Position numbers and translations under genes: made by a program. The notes beneath the pieces are model-generated. The model did no database searches. It was given only the letters and a program-made list of their open reading frames with translations, and was not told where the DNA came from. DNA of 64,000 bases from Brevibacterium sp. CCUG 69071. GTDB lineage: Bacteria; Actinomycetota; Actinomycetes; Actinomycetales; Brevibacteriaceae. Below, one piece after another: positions 55,210 to 63,882 of this stretch; position 1 is the first letter of the stretch; each line of letters begins with the position of its first letter. Location of the stretch: the NCBI RefSeq assembly GCF_021023135.1, contig NZ_PGFV01000001.1:1054001-1118000 (forward strand), read 5' to 3'.

Positions 55210-55508
55210 GAAGAATCTCCTTTGAATCGCTGGTTTCGTTTCACTCTAGACCATTTTCCGCGACTGAACGATTGATTGCTCAGAGTTCGGGCAACGACAA
55301 TCTGCCAAGAATTATCGAACGTTCAAAAATCTTCGCCGATATGATTGACATCACATTTTGCATTTGGAAGGGTTCAAGTCAGCCAATATCGATTTCCCGT
55401 CGAGATCGGCTCCGGGACCGGTCACCGATGACACCCCGGAACCAACCGGTCTGGGCAGGCTCGTTTGCGAGTCCGTCCGCACCATTCGTGCTTTTCAAAG
55501 GAGAAAAG
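55210..55508. promoter_or_regulatory. 299-nt divergent promoter region between SDR and livK
   Basis: Noticeably AT-richer than its surroundings. On the plus strand TTGACA at 55345-55350 and AAGGGT at 55368-55373 (17-nt spacer) form a plausible promoter with a strong -35 and a weak -10. It has an 8-bp palindrome GAACGTTC at 55317-55324. No gene; a regulator binding site is possible. Confidence 0.45.
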
Positions 55509-56723
55509 ATGATCTCAGTCTCGCGAAACCGTTCACGCCGTCTTCTGGCGGCCGCCGTCGTCGGCACCTTCGCGCTCTCACTCGCCGCCTGTGGCGGCGG
55601 CGGTGATTCCGGCAGCGGCGATTCCGTCGTCATCGGGTACACCGGTCCCCTCAGCGGCGGCGGTGCCGCCTATGGTGAGAACGTCAAGATGGGTCTCGAG
55701 ATGGCGGTCGACGATCTCAATGCCGACGGCGTCGAGATCGATGGGAACCCGGTCACGATCGAACTCAAGTCACTCGATGACAAATACGCGCCCTCGACGG
55801 CGGCCAGCAATGCCCAACGGCTGGCCGATCAGGACGAGGCGCCCGTCGTCGTGTCGCCGAACGCGGGGGCGATCAAGGCGATCCAGCAGATCAACTCCGG
55901 TCGGTCGAACTTCTTGGTCTCGGCCTATACCTCCGACCCGGCGATCGTGCAGGCCGACAATCCGCTGACGATGATGATCCCGCCCAACTTCGAGTCCTAT
56001 GCCAAGCCGTTCACGGAACAGGCGATGGAGCACGGCGGGAAGAAGCTCGCCCTCCTCGGCACCCAGAGCGAATACGGTCAGCAGTGGACCAAAGCCATCA
56101 CCGACGAGTGGAAGGCCTCCGACGGGGAGGTCGGCGCCGACAACAGCGTCGACTACGCCACCGTGTCCGACTTCGCCGGGCCGGTGTCCAAAGCCTTGGC
56201 CGAGAAGCCGGATGCCATGTTCGTCGGCGGACCCTCACAGCCGACCGCACTGATCATGGAAGAAGCGCGCAAGCAGGGATTCGAACGCAGCTTCATCGTC
56301 ATGGACCAGGCCAAACTCAACGAAATGGCCACGGTCACCGACATCGAGAACCTCACCAAATCCGTCGGTGTGCTGCCCGTCGACGAATACGAGGACCCGG
56401 GCACAGAGGACTTCCTCACGAAGTTCGCCGACAAGGCCGGCGAAGACAAGGTCGCGACCAGCGAGACAGCCCTCAACTACCAAGGCGTGGCGATCATCGC
56501 CAAGGCCATGGAACTGGCCGGGTCGACGGACGACCCGGAGAAGATCCGCGGCTCGATCGGCGACGCCCTGGCCGAGGTCGACGACAAATACAAGGTCACG
56601 GGATTCCCGACGGAGATCACTGATCAGGGTCACCTGCTCAACCAGGAGCTCGAGGTTGCCTACCTAGACGAGGACGAGAAGTACAACAAGGTGCCCGTCG
56701 AACAGGTCTCGGACACGAAGTGA
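55509..56723 (+). CDS. livK: Branched-chain amino acid-type ABC substrate-binding lipoprotein
   Basis: A 404-residue periplasmic-type binding protein anchored by lipid (lipobox SLAAC, Cys28, after a basic Arg-rich N-terminus and hydrophobic core). The Peripla_BP_6 fold is marked by VVIGYTGPLSGGGAAYGENVKMGLEMAVDDLNADG. Start ATG 55509 with AGGAGAA upstream; an open frame exists before it without support. The genes for two permeases and two ATPases follow. The ligand may be a branched-chain amino acid or a related carboxylate or amide. Confidence 0.92.
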   Translation: MISVSRNRSRRLLAAAVVGTFALSLAACGGGGDSGSGDSVVIGYTGPLSGGGAAYGENVKMGLEMAVDDLNADGVEIDGNPVTIELKSLDDKYAPSTAASNAQRLADQDEAPVVVSPNAGAIKAIQQINSGRSNFLVSAYTSDPAIVQADNPLTMMIPPNFESYAKPFTEQAMEHGGKKLALLGTQSEYGQQWTKAITDEWKASDGEVGADNSVDYATVSDFAGPVSKALAEKPDAMFVGGPSQPTALIMEEARKQGFERSFIVMDQAKLNEMATVTDIENLTKSVGVLPVDEYEDPGTEDFLTKFADKAGEDKVATSETALNYQGVAIIAKAMELAGSTDDPEKIRGSIGDALAEVDDKYKVTGFPTEITDQGHLLNQELEVAYLDEDEKYNKVPVEQVSDTK

Positions 56724-56780
56724 CCCGACGCTCCTGATCGACCCTCAGTGATGCCCACCGTGTGATCTCGCCCTGAGCGC

Positions 56781-56818
56781 AGGTCGGGCGGAGCATGCCT
56801 GCCATGCTCCGCCCACCT
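56781..56818 (+). terminator. Intercistronic stem-loop between livK and livH
   Basis: A 12-bp GC-rich stem (GGGCGGAGCATG / CATGCTCCGCCC) with a 5-nt loop (CCTGC), extended by AGGT/ACCT after a bulge. It lies 57 nt after the livK stop and 30 nt before livH. It could lower downstream expression or stabilise the livK mRNA, which would give the binding protein in excess over the permeases. Confidence 0.7.
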
Positions 56819-56847
56819 GGCTCCATGTCTTTCGAGGACTTCCGCCA

Positions 56848-57714
56848 ATGACTCTCTTCATCCAACAGCTCTTCAACGGGCTCGCGCTCGGGGGCGTGTA
56901 CTGTCTGGCCGCCATCGGTCTGACGCTCGTCTTCGGTGTGCTGCGCATCCCGAACCTCGCCCACGGCGCTCTCTACATGCTTGGCGCCTACGTCACGTAC
57001 TTCTTCCTGGCCACGCTCGGAGTGCCCTATCTGGCCGCCATCGGGATCGCCGCACTCGTCCTCTTCGTCGTCGGCGTCGGGCTCGAACGGCTCGTCTTCC
57101 ACCCCCTGCGGAACTCCCCGCACACCCACCATATGATCGCCGCGGTCGGGGCGATGTTCTTCTTCCAATCACTTGCCCAGGTGATCTGGGGGGCCGACTT
57201 CAGGCGCATGGACACCCCGATCACGGGCAGCCTCCACATCCTCGGCGCGGAGATCTCCGCACAGCGGATCGTCATCATCATCACCGCCGTCGTCGTCCTC
57301 GCGCTGCTCACCTGGTTCATCAAGCGCTCCATCCACGGTCAGACGATCGAGGCGATCGAACAGGATCGCACCGGTGCGGCCCTCGTCGGGATCAATCCGA
57401 GCATGGTCTCGATGCTCACCCTCGGCCTCTCGGCGCTGCTGGCGACCATCGCCGCCGGACTGGTCTCCCCGATCAATCTGCTCTCGCCGACCATGGGCGA
57501 CGCCCTCAATCTCAAGGTCTTCGCCATCATCATCCTCGGCGGACTCGGCTCACTGCCGGGAGCGATCATCGGCGGCTTCGCCCTGGCGATCGCAGAGACG
57601 ATGACCTCGACGTACATCTCCTCGGCAGTCGGCGAGGCAGTGGCCTTCATCGTCCTGGTGGCGGTGCTCGCCATCAGACCCACGGGCCTCTTCACCAAGG
57701 CGGTGCAGCGATGA
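56848..57714 (+). CDS. livH: ABC transporter permease LivH-like
   Basis: A 288-residue membrane permease of the branched-chain amino acid family (LivH/BraD). About eight hydrophobic segments; it begins LFIQQLFNGLALGGVYCLAAIGLTLVFGVLRIPNLAHG, the family signature. The cytoplasmic EAA-like loop is GQTIEAIEQDRTGAALVGIN, and LGGLGSLPGAIIGG is near the C-terminus. Its ATG overlaps nothing upstream; its stop overlaps livM by 4 nt. Confidence 0.93.
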   Translation: MTLFIQQLFNGLALGGVYCLAAIGLTLVFGVLRIPNLAHGALYMLGAYVTYFFLATLGVPYLAAIGIAALVLFVVGVGLERLVFHPLRNSPHTHHMIAAVGAMFFFQSLAQVIWGADFRRMDTPITGSLHILGAEISAQRIVIIITAVVVLALLTWFIKRSIHGQTIEAIEQDRTGAALVGINPSMVSMLTLGLSALLATIAAGLVSPINLLSPTMGDALNLKVFAIIILGGLGSLPGAIIGGFALAIAETMTSTYISSAVGEAVAFIVLVAVLAIRPTGLFTKAVQR

Positions 57715-58751
57715 GCGCACTGAAGAACCCCCGGAACATCGGAACCCTGGCGCTGCTCGTCATCATCGCGGCGGCACCGCTGGCATTCGGCGATGAGAAC
57801 TACATCATGCGCGTGATCACCACCGGCCTGTGCGCCGCGATCGCCGTCTACGGCATGAACATCATCCTCGGCTTCACCGGGCAGCTGTCCCTGGCTCAGG
57901 GCGGCTTCTTCGGCATCGGCGCCTACACGGTCGGACTGCTCACCACCGACTACGACTGGTCGTTCTGGTCGGCCTTCGCCCTCGCCGTGATCGGCACCGC
58001 GGTCGTCGGCTATCTCTCCGGTCTCATCGCGCTGCGGACGCGGGATGAGTACTTCGCGATCTTCACCATGGCCATCGGGTTCATCATCTATCTCACTATC
58101 AGCCGCTGGGAAGCGGTGACCCATGCCCATTCCGGGGTCAACAATGTGAAGTTCCCCGAGGCCGGCGACCTCATCGACTTCAGCGACCCGACCGCGATGT
58201 TCTACCTCGTCTTCGTCATCCTCCTCGTCTGCGTCTACATCACCTATGCGATTCGCCGCTCCGGGGTCGGACGGACGCTGCTGACCATCCGAACCAGCGA
58301 AGACCTCGCCGATGCGATCGGGGTCAAGGTGGGTCTGAGCAAGCAGCTGGCCTTCGCCGCCTCGGCCGTGTTCGGCGGGATCGGAGGCGGCCTCTACGCC
58401 TCCGTGGTCGGGTTCATCGGCCCGGATGCCGCCTCTGTGGACAAGACCTTCGAATTCCTCATGTTCATCCTCGTCGGCGGCATGGGCACGGTGGCCGGTC
58501 CGCTGATCGGCAGCATGATCGTGACGTTCCTGTTCGAGTTCTTCCAGGACTTCCAGGCCTACCGGTTCATCGTGCTCGGTCCGATCATCATCGCCCTCGT
58601 CATCTTCGCCCCGCGCGGGATCGTCGGGTACCTGGGCGGCTTCGTCGACCGACGCAACCGTCGGCGAAGAATCGCCGAGACCCGCAGCACCGACGAGGCC
58701 AGGGGCGCCGCAGAACCGATGGAGACCACCACCAGCGAGGAGACGAAATGA
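57711..58751 (+). CDS. livM: ABC transporter permease LivM-like
   Basis: A 346-residue second permease, pairing with LivH. The sequence ITTGLCAAIAVYGMNIILGFTGQLSLAQGGFFGIGAYT and the coupling loop RTLLTIRTSEDLADAIGV identify it, followed by GGMGTVAGPLIGS. The C-terminal 30 residues are a charged Arg/Glu/Thr-rich cytoplasmic tail. It overlaps both neighbours by 4 nt, so it is strictly coupled in the operon. Confidence 0.93.
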   Translation: MSALKNPRNIGTLALLVIIAAAPLAFGDENYIMRVITTGLCAAIAVYGMNIILGFTGQLSLAQGGFFGIGAYTVGLLTTDYDWSFWSAFALAVIGTAVVGYLSGLIALRTRDEYFAIFTMAIGFIIYLTISRWEAVTHAHSGVNNVKFPEAGDLIDFSDPTAMFYLVFVILLVCVYITYAIRRSGVGRTLLTIRTSEDLADAIGVKVGLSKQLAFAASAVFGGIGGGLYASVVGFIGPDAASVDKTFEFLMFILVGGMGTVAGPLIGSMIVTFLFEFFQDFQAYRFIVLGPIIIALVIFAPRGIVGYLGGFVDRRNRRRRIAETRSTDEARGAAEPMETTTSEETK

Positions 58752-59521
58752 CTCTGCTCGAAATCCGCGGACTCGGCAAACGCTTCGGCGGGCTCGACGC
58801 CGTCAAGGATGTCAGCCTCGATGTCGAGGAAGGACGCATCACCGCAGTCATCGGCCCCAACGGTGCGGGCAAGTCGACGCTGTTCAACCTCGTGCACGGG
58901 TTCTATCGCCCGAGCGCAGGAGCGGTGAGCTTCAACGGGCGCGACATCACCCACTCCTCCCCGCATGCGACCGTGGCCGAGGGCATCGCCCGCACCTTCC
59001 AGACCACCCACCTCTTCGACGACAGCACTCTGCTGGAGAACGTCCTGGCGGGCAGGATCGTCCGTTCGCGGTCGAACATCTTCGATGCGATCTTCCACAC
59101 TCCGCGGCACCGGCGTGAGGCTCGGATCAACGAAGACAAGGCCCTCGAGGCGCTCGAGTACTGCGGTGTCGGGGACTACCGGCACGACCTGGCATCGAAT
59201 GTGCCGCAGGAAGTGCAGAAGCGCACGGCCGTGGCCATGGCACTCGCCACCGAACCCGTGCTGATGCTCCTCGACGAGCCCGCCGGCGGAATCCCGGAGG
59301 AGGAGACTGCGGACTTCGGCAACCTCATCCGCTCGCTGCCGCAGCGGGGAGTCTCCGTCCTCCTCGTCGAACACAAGATGTCGATGATCATGGATCTCGC
59401 GGACACGATCCTCGTCCTCGACCACGGCCAGAAGCTGGCCCTGGGCACGCCAGCCGAGATCCAGTCGAATCCGGACGTGATCAAGGCCTATCTCGGATCC
59501 ACGAAGCAGGAGGAGAACTGA
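58748..59521 (+). CDS. livG: ABC transporter ATP-binding protein LivG-like
   Basis: A 257-residue ATPase with Walker A GPNGAGKSTLFNLV (near 37) and Walker B LMLLDEPAGGIPEEE. The position of the ABC signature reads NVPQEVQKRTAVAMALA, so the LSGGQ-type loop is altered (VPQEVQK in place of LSGGQQQ). This deviation is unusual, since most LivG have LSYGQQR. The switch His is present in LLVEHKMSMIM. It overlaps livF by one base. Confidence 0.9.
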   Translation: MTLLEIRGLGKRFGGLDAVKDVSLDVEEGRITAVIGPNGAGKSTLFNLVHGFYRPSAGAVSFNGRDITHSSPHATVAEGIARTFQTTHLFDDSTLLENVLAGRIVRSRSNIFDAIFHTPRHRREARINEDKALEALEYCGVGDYRHDLASNVPQEVQKRTAVAMALATEPVLMLLDEPAGGIPEEETADFGNLIRSLPQRGVSVLLVEHKMSMIMDLADTILVLDHGQKLALGTPAEIQSNPDVIKAYLGSTKQEEN

Positions 59522-60225
59522 TGCTCACCCTTGAGAATGTCAGCACCGGCTATGACGCGACAGATGCCCTCCACGGTGTCAGCATCACGGCCAAGCCGGG
59601 TGAGCTCACCGTCATCCTCGGGGCCAACGGGTCCGGCAAGACCACGTTGTTCAAGACGATCAGCGGACTGCTGCGAACCCGGTCGGGCACGATCACCTAC
59701 GCGGACCGGCAGATCGGGCGGGCGCGACCGAACACGATCGTCAAACGCGGAATCGCTCACTGTCCGGAGGGAAGGCACCTGTTCGGCAAGATGTCGGTCG
59801 AGAAGAATCTGCGCTTGGGCACCTACCCGCACCGGAATCGCACCCGCACCGAGGAGATCCTCGCCGAGGTGTTCGAGCTGTTCCCGATTCTCAAGGAGAA
59901 GGCGAAGCAGCCGGCAGGGTCACTCTCTGGCGGACAGCAGCAGATGGTGGCCATCGGCCGGGCACTCATGTCCGATCCGAGTCTGCTCATCCTCGACGAA
60001 CCGTCGATGGGCTTGGCGCCTCTTGTGGTCGAACAGGTGCTCGAGTCCGTGGCCCAGATCAACAGCAACGGAATCGGCGTGCTGCTCAGCGAACAGAACG
60101 CCAAGGCCTCGCTGGCGATCGCCCACCGCGGCTACGTCCTCGCCGAAGGACGGGTGGTGCTTGCCGATGATGCCGCGAAACTGCTTGATAATCCGCAGGT
60201 GCAGGCCGCCTACCTCGGGCTCTGA
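59521..60225 (+). CDS. livF: ABC transporter ATP-binding protein LivF-like
   Basis: A 234-residue ATPase: Walker A GANGSGKTTLFKTI (near 34), the signature LSGGQQQMVAIGRAL (near 138) and Walker B LLILDEPSMGLAPL, with GVLLSEQNAKASL replacing the usual LVEQN at the switch (the switch residue is Gln, typical of LivF). It completes the importer with LivG. The ATG is the first codon after the overlap with livG (TGATG). Confidence 0.93.
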   Translation: MLTLENVSTGYDATDALHGVSITAKPGELTVILGANGSGKTTLFKTISGLLRTRSGTITYADRQIGRARPNTIVKRGIAHCPEGRHLFGKMSVEKNLRLGTYPHRNRTRTEEILAEVFELFPILKEKAKQPAGSLSGGQQQMVAIGRALMSDPSLLILDEPSMGLAPLVVEQVLESVAQINSNGIGVLLSEQNAKASLAIAHRGYVLAEGRVVLADDAAKLLDNPQVQAAYLGL

Positions 60226-60241
60226 GCGGGACGTGTCACGC

Positions 60242-60868
60242 TCACTCGTCGAGGAAGCGTGACACGTCCCCGGCGCCGACCCGGGCGACCTCGGGAAAGC
60301 GACCGGTGAAGTCGATGACGGAGGTCGGCACGACTCCTGGGGTGCCGGACTCGATGACGATGTCGACGTCGTTGCCGATGCGGTCGACGACATCCTCGGC
60401 GTGAGTGAGCGGATCGTCGTCATCGGGCAGCAGGAGCGTCGAGGACAGGATCGGCTCCCCCATGGCTTCGACGAGCGCCAGGGCGGTGACGTTCTGCGGA
60501 ATGCGTGCGCCCACCGAGTGCTTCTTCGGGTGCATCATCCTCCGCGGCACCTCCTTCGTCGCTTTCATGATGAAGGTGAAGGGTCCGGGAGTCATCGATT
60601 TGATCGCCCGGAAGTCGGAGTTGTCGACGATGACGAACTGGCCCAGCTGGGCGAAGTCGTGGCACATGAGAGTGAAATGGTGCTTCGAGTCGAGGTTGCG
60701 GATCCGCGTGATCCGCTCGATGCCGGCCTTGTTGTCGAGCGCACAGCCGAGCGCATAGCACGAGTCGGTCGGATAGGCGATGAGGCCGCCGTCCCTCAGG
60801 GACTGCGCCGCCTGTTCGATCAAACGGTTCTGCGGGTTCTCGGGATGGATCTTCAGTAGATTCGCCAT
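60242..60868 (-). CDS. L-threonylcarbamoyladenylate synthase-type (Sua5/YciO/YrdC) protein
   Basis: A 208-residue protein with a YrdC fold: GGLIAYPTDSCYALGCALDNK (near 27), then the KHHFTLMCHDFAQL and SMTPGPFTFIMKATKEVPRRM stretches. TsaC/Sua5 enzymes make threonylcarbamoyl-AMP for tRNA t6A37. The sub-branch with KHHF and PRRM resembles YciO, whose role is less certain. It is convergent with livF, 16 nt apart. Confidence 0.88.
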   Translation of the reverse strand: MANLLKIHPENPQNRLIEQAAQSLRDGGLIAYPTDSCYALGCALDNKAGIERITRIRNLDSKHHFTLMCHDFAQLGQFVIVDNSDFRAIKSMTPGPFTFIMKATKEVPRRMMHPKKHSVGARIPQNVTALALVEAMGEPILSSTLLLPDDDDPLTHAEDVVDRIGNDVDIVIESGTPGVVPTSVIDFTGRFPEVARVGAGDVSRFLDE

Positions 60869-60921
60869 ACCTCATGCTATCGACTCAGAAGCGAGAGAGC
60901 GAGAGCCCGGCCCGGTCGGTT

Positions 60922-60969
60922 TTCGGACAGATGTCCCTGGTCAGCCTTCGGACAGATGTCCCTGGTCAG
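60922..60969. repeat. 23-bp direct repeat upstream of the Sua5-like gene
   Basis: Two identical 23-nt copies (TTCGGACAGATGTCCCTGGTCAG type) at 60922-60944 and 60947-60969, period 25. They lie in the 104-nt gap between the AI-2E-family gene and the Sua5-like gene, which is transcribed toward the left. Each contains GGACAGATGTCC, itself a perfect 12-bp palindrome. Confidence 0.85.
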
Positions 60970-60972
60970 GCC

Positions 60973-62370
60973 TCAGCGGGATGTTCCCGCTCGACTCTCG
61001 ACAAGGCTCTTCTGGGATTCGACGCGTGCCGTCTCCGGATCCGAGGCGAGCAGGATGTTCACCCATTTCGCCCGTGGGTCCGCATCGACGAGCAGGGCCT
61101 TGAGCAGCAGGGTGGCCGGAAGCGCCAAGAGCGCACCCAGCCAGCCGAGGACCCACACCCAGAACAGCAGCGAGAGAAACGAGATCAGCGGGGTCACCCC
61201 CACGGACTCACCGGTGAACTTCGGTTGGATGATCGCTTGGATGACGAAGTTGAGCACGCTGTAGGCGATGATGACCCACAGTCCCGACTGCCATCCGCTG
61301 TCGACGAGGGCGAGCAGCGCGGGCGGAATCAGTCCGATGACGAAGCCGATGTTGGGGATGTAGTTGGTGAGGAATGCGAGCACGCCCCACACCCACACCA
61401 GCGGCACGTCGATGATCGCCAGGGCGATGACGTCGAGGAATGCGACGATGAGGCCGAAGATCGTGGCCACGACCCAGTAGCGGCGCACACCGCTGGCGAA
61501 GTCGCCCAATGATGTCGAGAACGCGGGTTTGACGTCGAGGAGCATGCGCATCCGCCGGTCGATGCCCAAGGAGTCCATGGCGACGAAGAACACGGCCATG
61601 ACCACGGTCGTGAGCAGTCCGGCCACCATCGACACGTTCGTCAGCAGCGGGTAGACGGCGTCGATGATCGAGCGGACGTTGAACTGGCTGAGCTGCTGTT
61701 CGATCACCGAGGAGGTCACGCCGATGTCGGAGAGGAACGCGAGCATGTTCTGGTAGGTCGTGACGAGTTCGTTGCTGTAGCTGGGAATGAGGATGACGAG
61801 TTCGGCGACCGACCAGGCGGTGAGGCCGAAGAACGCGAGGATCATGCACAGCACCAGCACTACCGAGATGCTGGCGCCGATGGCGCGGGGCACCTTCACC
61901 CGGGTGAGGAACTTCTGCAGCGGGTAGACGACTATGTAGAAGTTCAGGGCCAGGAACACGGGGGCGATGATGTCCTGGAGTCCGCGGAAGAACATCAGGG
62001 CATATGCGACCCCGGCCAGGGTCAGTGCGATGATGAGTGCCCGCGGCAGCGGCTTCGCATGCCACGCCCGTTCGCCCGTCGGGTGCTGCTCGGCTGAGCC
62101 CGCCGAGGCGGCACCGGAGTTCGAGGTGGCACCGGCAGTCGAGTCCGCGCCGATGGTCGAGGCAACACCGACGTTCGAGTCGGCACCGAGCGCCGAATCG
62201 TCCGAGGAGAAATCCTCGCTCGAGGCGGCAGCGTCATCCCCCGCCGAGGCTGGGGCATCTGACGCATCGCCGTGCATCTGCGTGGACACTTCCTCCTGCG
62301 AGGTCTCCCCCGCTCCCTGCGTGGGATCGTCTTCGGATCCCCGCCTCACGTCCCGAGCATCATCGGTCAT
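60973..62370 (-). CDS. AI-2E family transporter (PerM/YhhT-like)
   Basis: A 465-residue membrane protein. Residues 1-100 are an Asp/Ser/Ala-rich, disordered cytoplasmic part (repeats of ASTIGADS type). A membrane region of about eight helices starts near 108, including FIGVTPLISFLSLLFWVWVLG-like features near the C-terminus. Members export autoinducer-2 or act as ion or lipid-related transporters; function here is open. It starts one base before the der stop, so it is coupled with der on the same strand. Confidence 0.9.
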   Translation of the reverse strand: MTDDARDVRRGSEDDPTQGAGETSQEEVSTQMHGDASDAPASAGDDAAASSEDFSSDDSALGADSNVGVASTIGADSTAGATSNSGAASAGSAEQHPTGERAWHAKPLPRALIIALTLAGVAYALMFFRGLQDIIAPVFLALNFYIVVYPLQKFLTRVKVPRAIGASISVVLVLCMILAFFGLTAWSVAELVILIPSYSNELVTTYQNMLAFLSDIGVTSSVIEQQLSQFNVRSIIDAVYPLLTNVSMVAGLLTTVVMAVFFVAMDSLGIDRRMRMLLDVKPAFSTSLGDFASGVRRYWVVATIFGLIVAFLDVIALAIIDVPLVWVWGVLAFLTNYIPNIGFVIGLIPPALLALVDSGWQSGLWVIIAYSVLNFVIQAIIQPKFTGESVGVTPLISFLSLLFWVWVLGWLGALLALPATLLLKALLVDADPRAKWVNILLASDPETARVESQKSLVESRAGTSR

Positions 62371-63882
62371 TCAGCGTCCTCGCCGCTTCTCCCGGATGCG
62401 CATCGACACCTCGATGGGTGTTCCCTTGAACCCGAAGGTCTCACGCAGACGCCTGACGATGTAGCGACGATAGCCGGGATCAAGGAACCCGGTGGTGAAG
62501 AGCACGAACTTCGGCGGACGCGACTGCGCCTGGGTGCCGAAGAGGATCCGCGGCTGCTTGCCGCCTCGCACCGGGTGCGGATTGGCGGCGACGAGCTCAC
62601 CGAGGAAGGCGTTGAGTCGTCCCGTCGGGATGCGCGTGTCCCAGCTGGCCAGCGCCGTCTCCATCGCGGGAACGAGCTTCTCGGCATGCCGACCGGTCTT
62701 CGCGGAGATGTTCACTCGCGGAGCCCAGGCCACATGTCCCAGATCGCGTTCGATCTCACGTTCGAGGTAGAAGCGACGTTCATCGTCGAGCAGGTCCCAT
62801 TTGTTGAAGGCGAGCACGACCGCACGTCCCGCCTCAGCGGCGGTGGTGACGATGCGAACGTCCTGCTCGCTCAGCGGCTCCTGGACCTCGAGGAGGACGA
62901 GGGCCACCTCGGCGCGTTCCAGCGCGGTCTGCGTCCGCAGCGCCGCATAGAAATCGGCGCCGCTGGCCTGATGGGCACGCCTGCGGATTCCTGCGGTGTC
63001 GACGAACCGCCACTGCTTCCCGCCGAGGTCGATGAGCTCATCGACCGGGTCACGGGTGGTGCCGGCGACATTGTCGACGAGCACGCGGTCGGAGCCGATC
63101 AGCTGGTTGAGCAGGGAGGACTTGCCGACGTTCGGACGTCCGACGAGAGCCACGCGACGCGGGCCGCCCTCTTCGATCCGAGTGTCGACGGCGGAGACCT
63201 CGGGCAGAACCGTGAGCACCTCGTCGAGGAGATCGGCCACTCCCCGACCGTGCAGGGCCGAGACCGTCCAGGGCTGGCCGAGGCCGAGTCCCCAGAGTTC
63301 GGCGGCCATGAGTTCGCCGCGTTCGTCGTCGACCTTGTTCGCTGCGAGGAGGACGGGCTTCTTCTTCCGTCGCAGCATCTTCACGACCATCTCATCGGTC
63401 GAGGTCGGTCCGGTCGTCGCGTCGACGACGAGGACCACGGCATCTGCCATGTCCACGGCGATCTCCGACTGGATCGCGATTCGGGAGGCCATACCCTTCG
63501 AGTCCTGATCCCAACCGCCGGTGTCGACGAGGGTGAACTCCTTGAGATTCCATTCCGCGCGGTAGCTCACCCGGTCGCGGGTGACGCCGGGAACATCCTC
63601 GACGACGGCTTCGCGGCGGCCGAGGATCCTGTTGACCAGGGTCGACTTGCCGACGTTCGGGCGTCCGACGACGGCGAGGACGGGAGCGGCCCCGAGCACC
63701 TCTTCGTCTTCGAACTCGAAGCCGCGGGCCTCGAGCAGGGCGCGGTCCTCGTCTTCGAGCTCATAGCTCTCGAGTCCGGCCTCGAGCGCGGTCGCCCGCT
63801 GCTCGGCCTCCTCGTCGCTGATGTGTTCGAGACGCTCGGCGAGGTTCTCGTCGGGGTTCTCGTGGAATTCGGGTTCGGTCAT
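62371..63882 (-). CDS. der: Ribosome biogenesis GTPase Der (EngA)
   Basis: A 503-residue protein with two tandem GTPase domains: [14 protein letters not shown] at 73-86, then [16 protein letters not shown] near 247. NKWD-type specificity loops and a C-terminal KH-like domain ([10 protein letters not shown] and the [21 protein letters not shown] stretch) follow. It binds 50S particles. Residues 1-65 form an acidic extension ([24 protein letters not shown]), longer than in E. coli but common in actinobacteria. The ATG overlaps the cmk stop by 3-4 nt. Confidence 0.96.
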   Translation of the reverse strand: MTEPEFHENPDENLAERLEHISDEEAEQRATALEAGLESYELEDEDRALLEARGFEFEDEEVLGAAPVLAVVGRPNVGKSTLVNRILGRREAVVEDVPGVTRDRVSYRAEWNLKEFTLVDTGGWDQDSKGMASRIAIQSEIAVDMADAVVLVVDATTGPTSTDEMVVKMLRRKKKPVLLAANKVDDERGELMAAELWGLGLGQPWTVSALHGRGVADLLDEVLTVLPEVSAVDTRIEEGGPRRVALVGRPNVGKSSLLNQLIGSDRVLVDNVAGTTRDPVDELIDLGGKQWRFVDTAGIRRRAHQASGADFYAALRTQTALERAEVALVLLEVQEPLSEQDVRIVTTAAEAGRAVVLAFNKWDLLDDERRFYLEREIERDLGHVAWAPRVNISAKTGRHAEKLVPAMETALASWDTRIPTGRLNAFLGELVAANPHPVRGGKQPRILFGTQAQSRPPKFVLFTTGFLDPGYRRYIVRRLRETFGFKGTPIEVSMRIREKRRGR

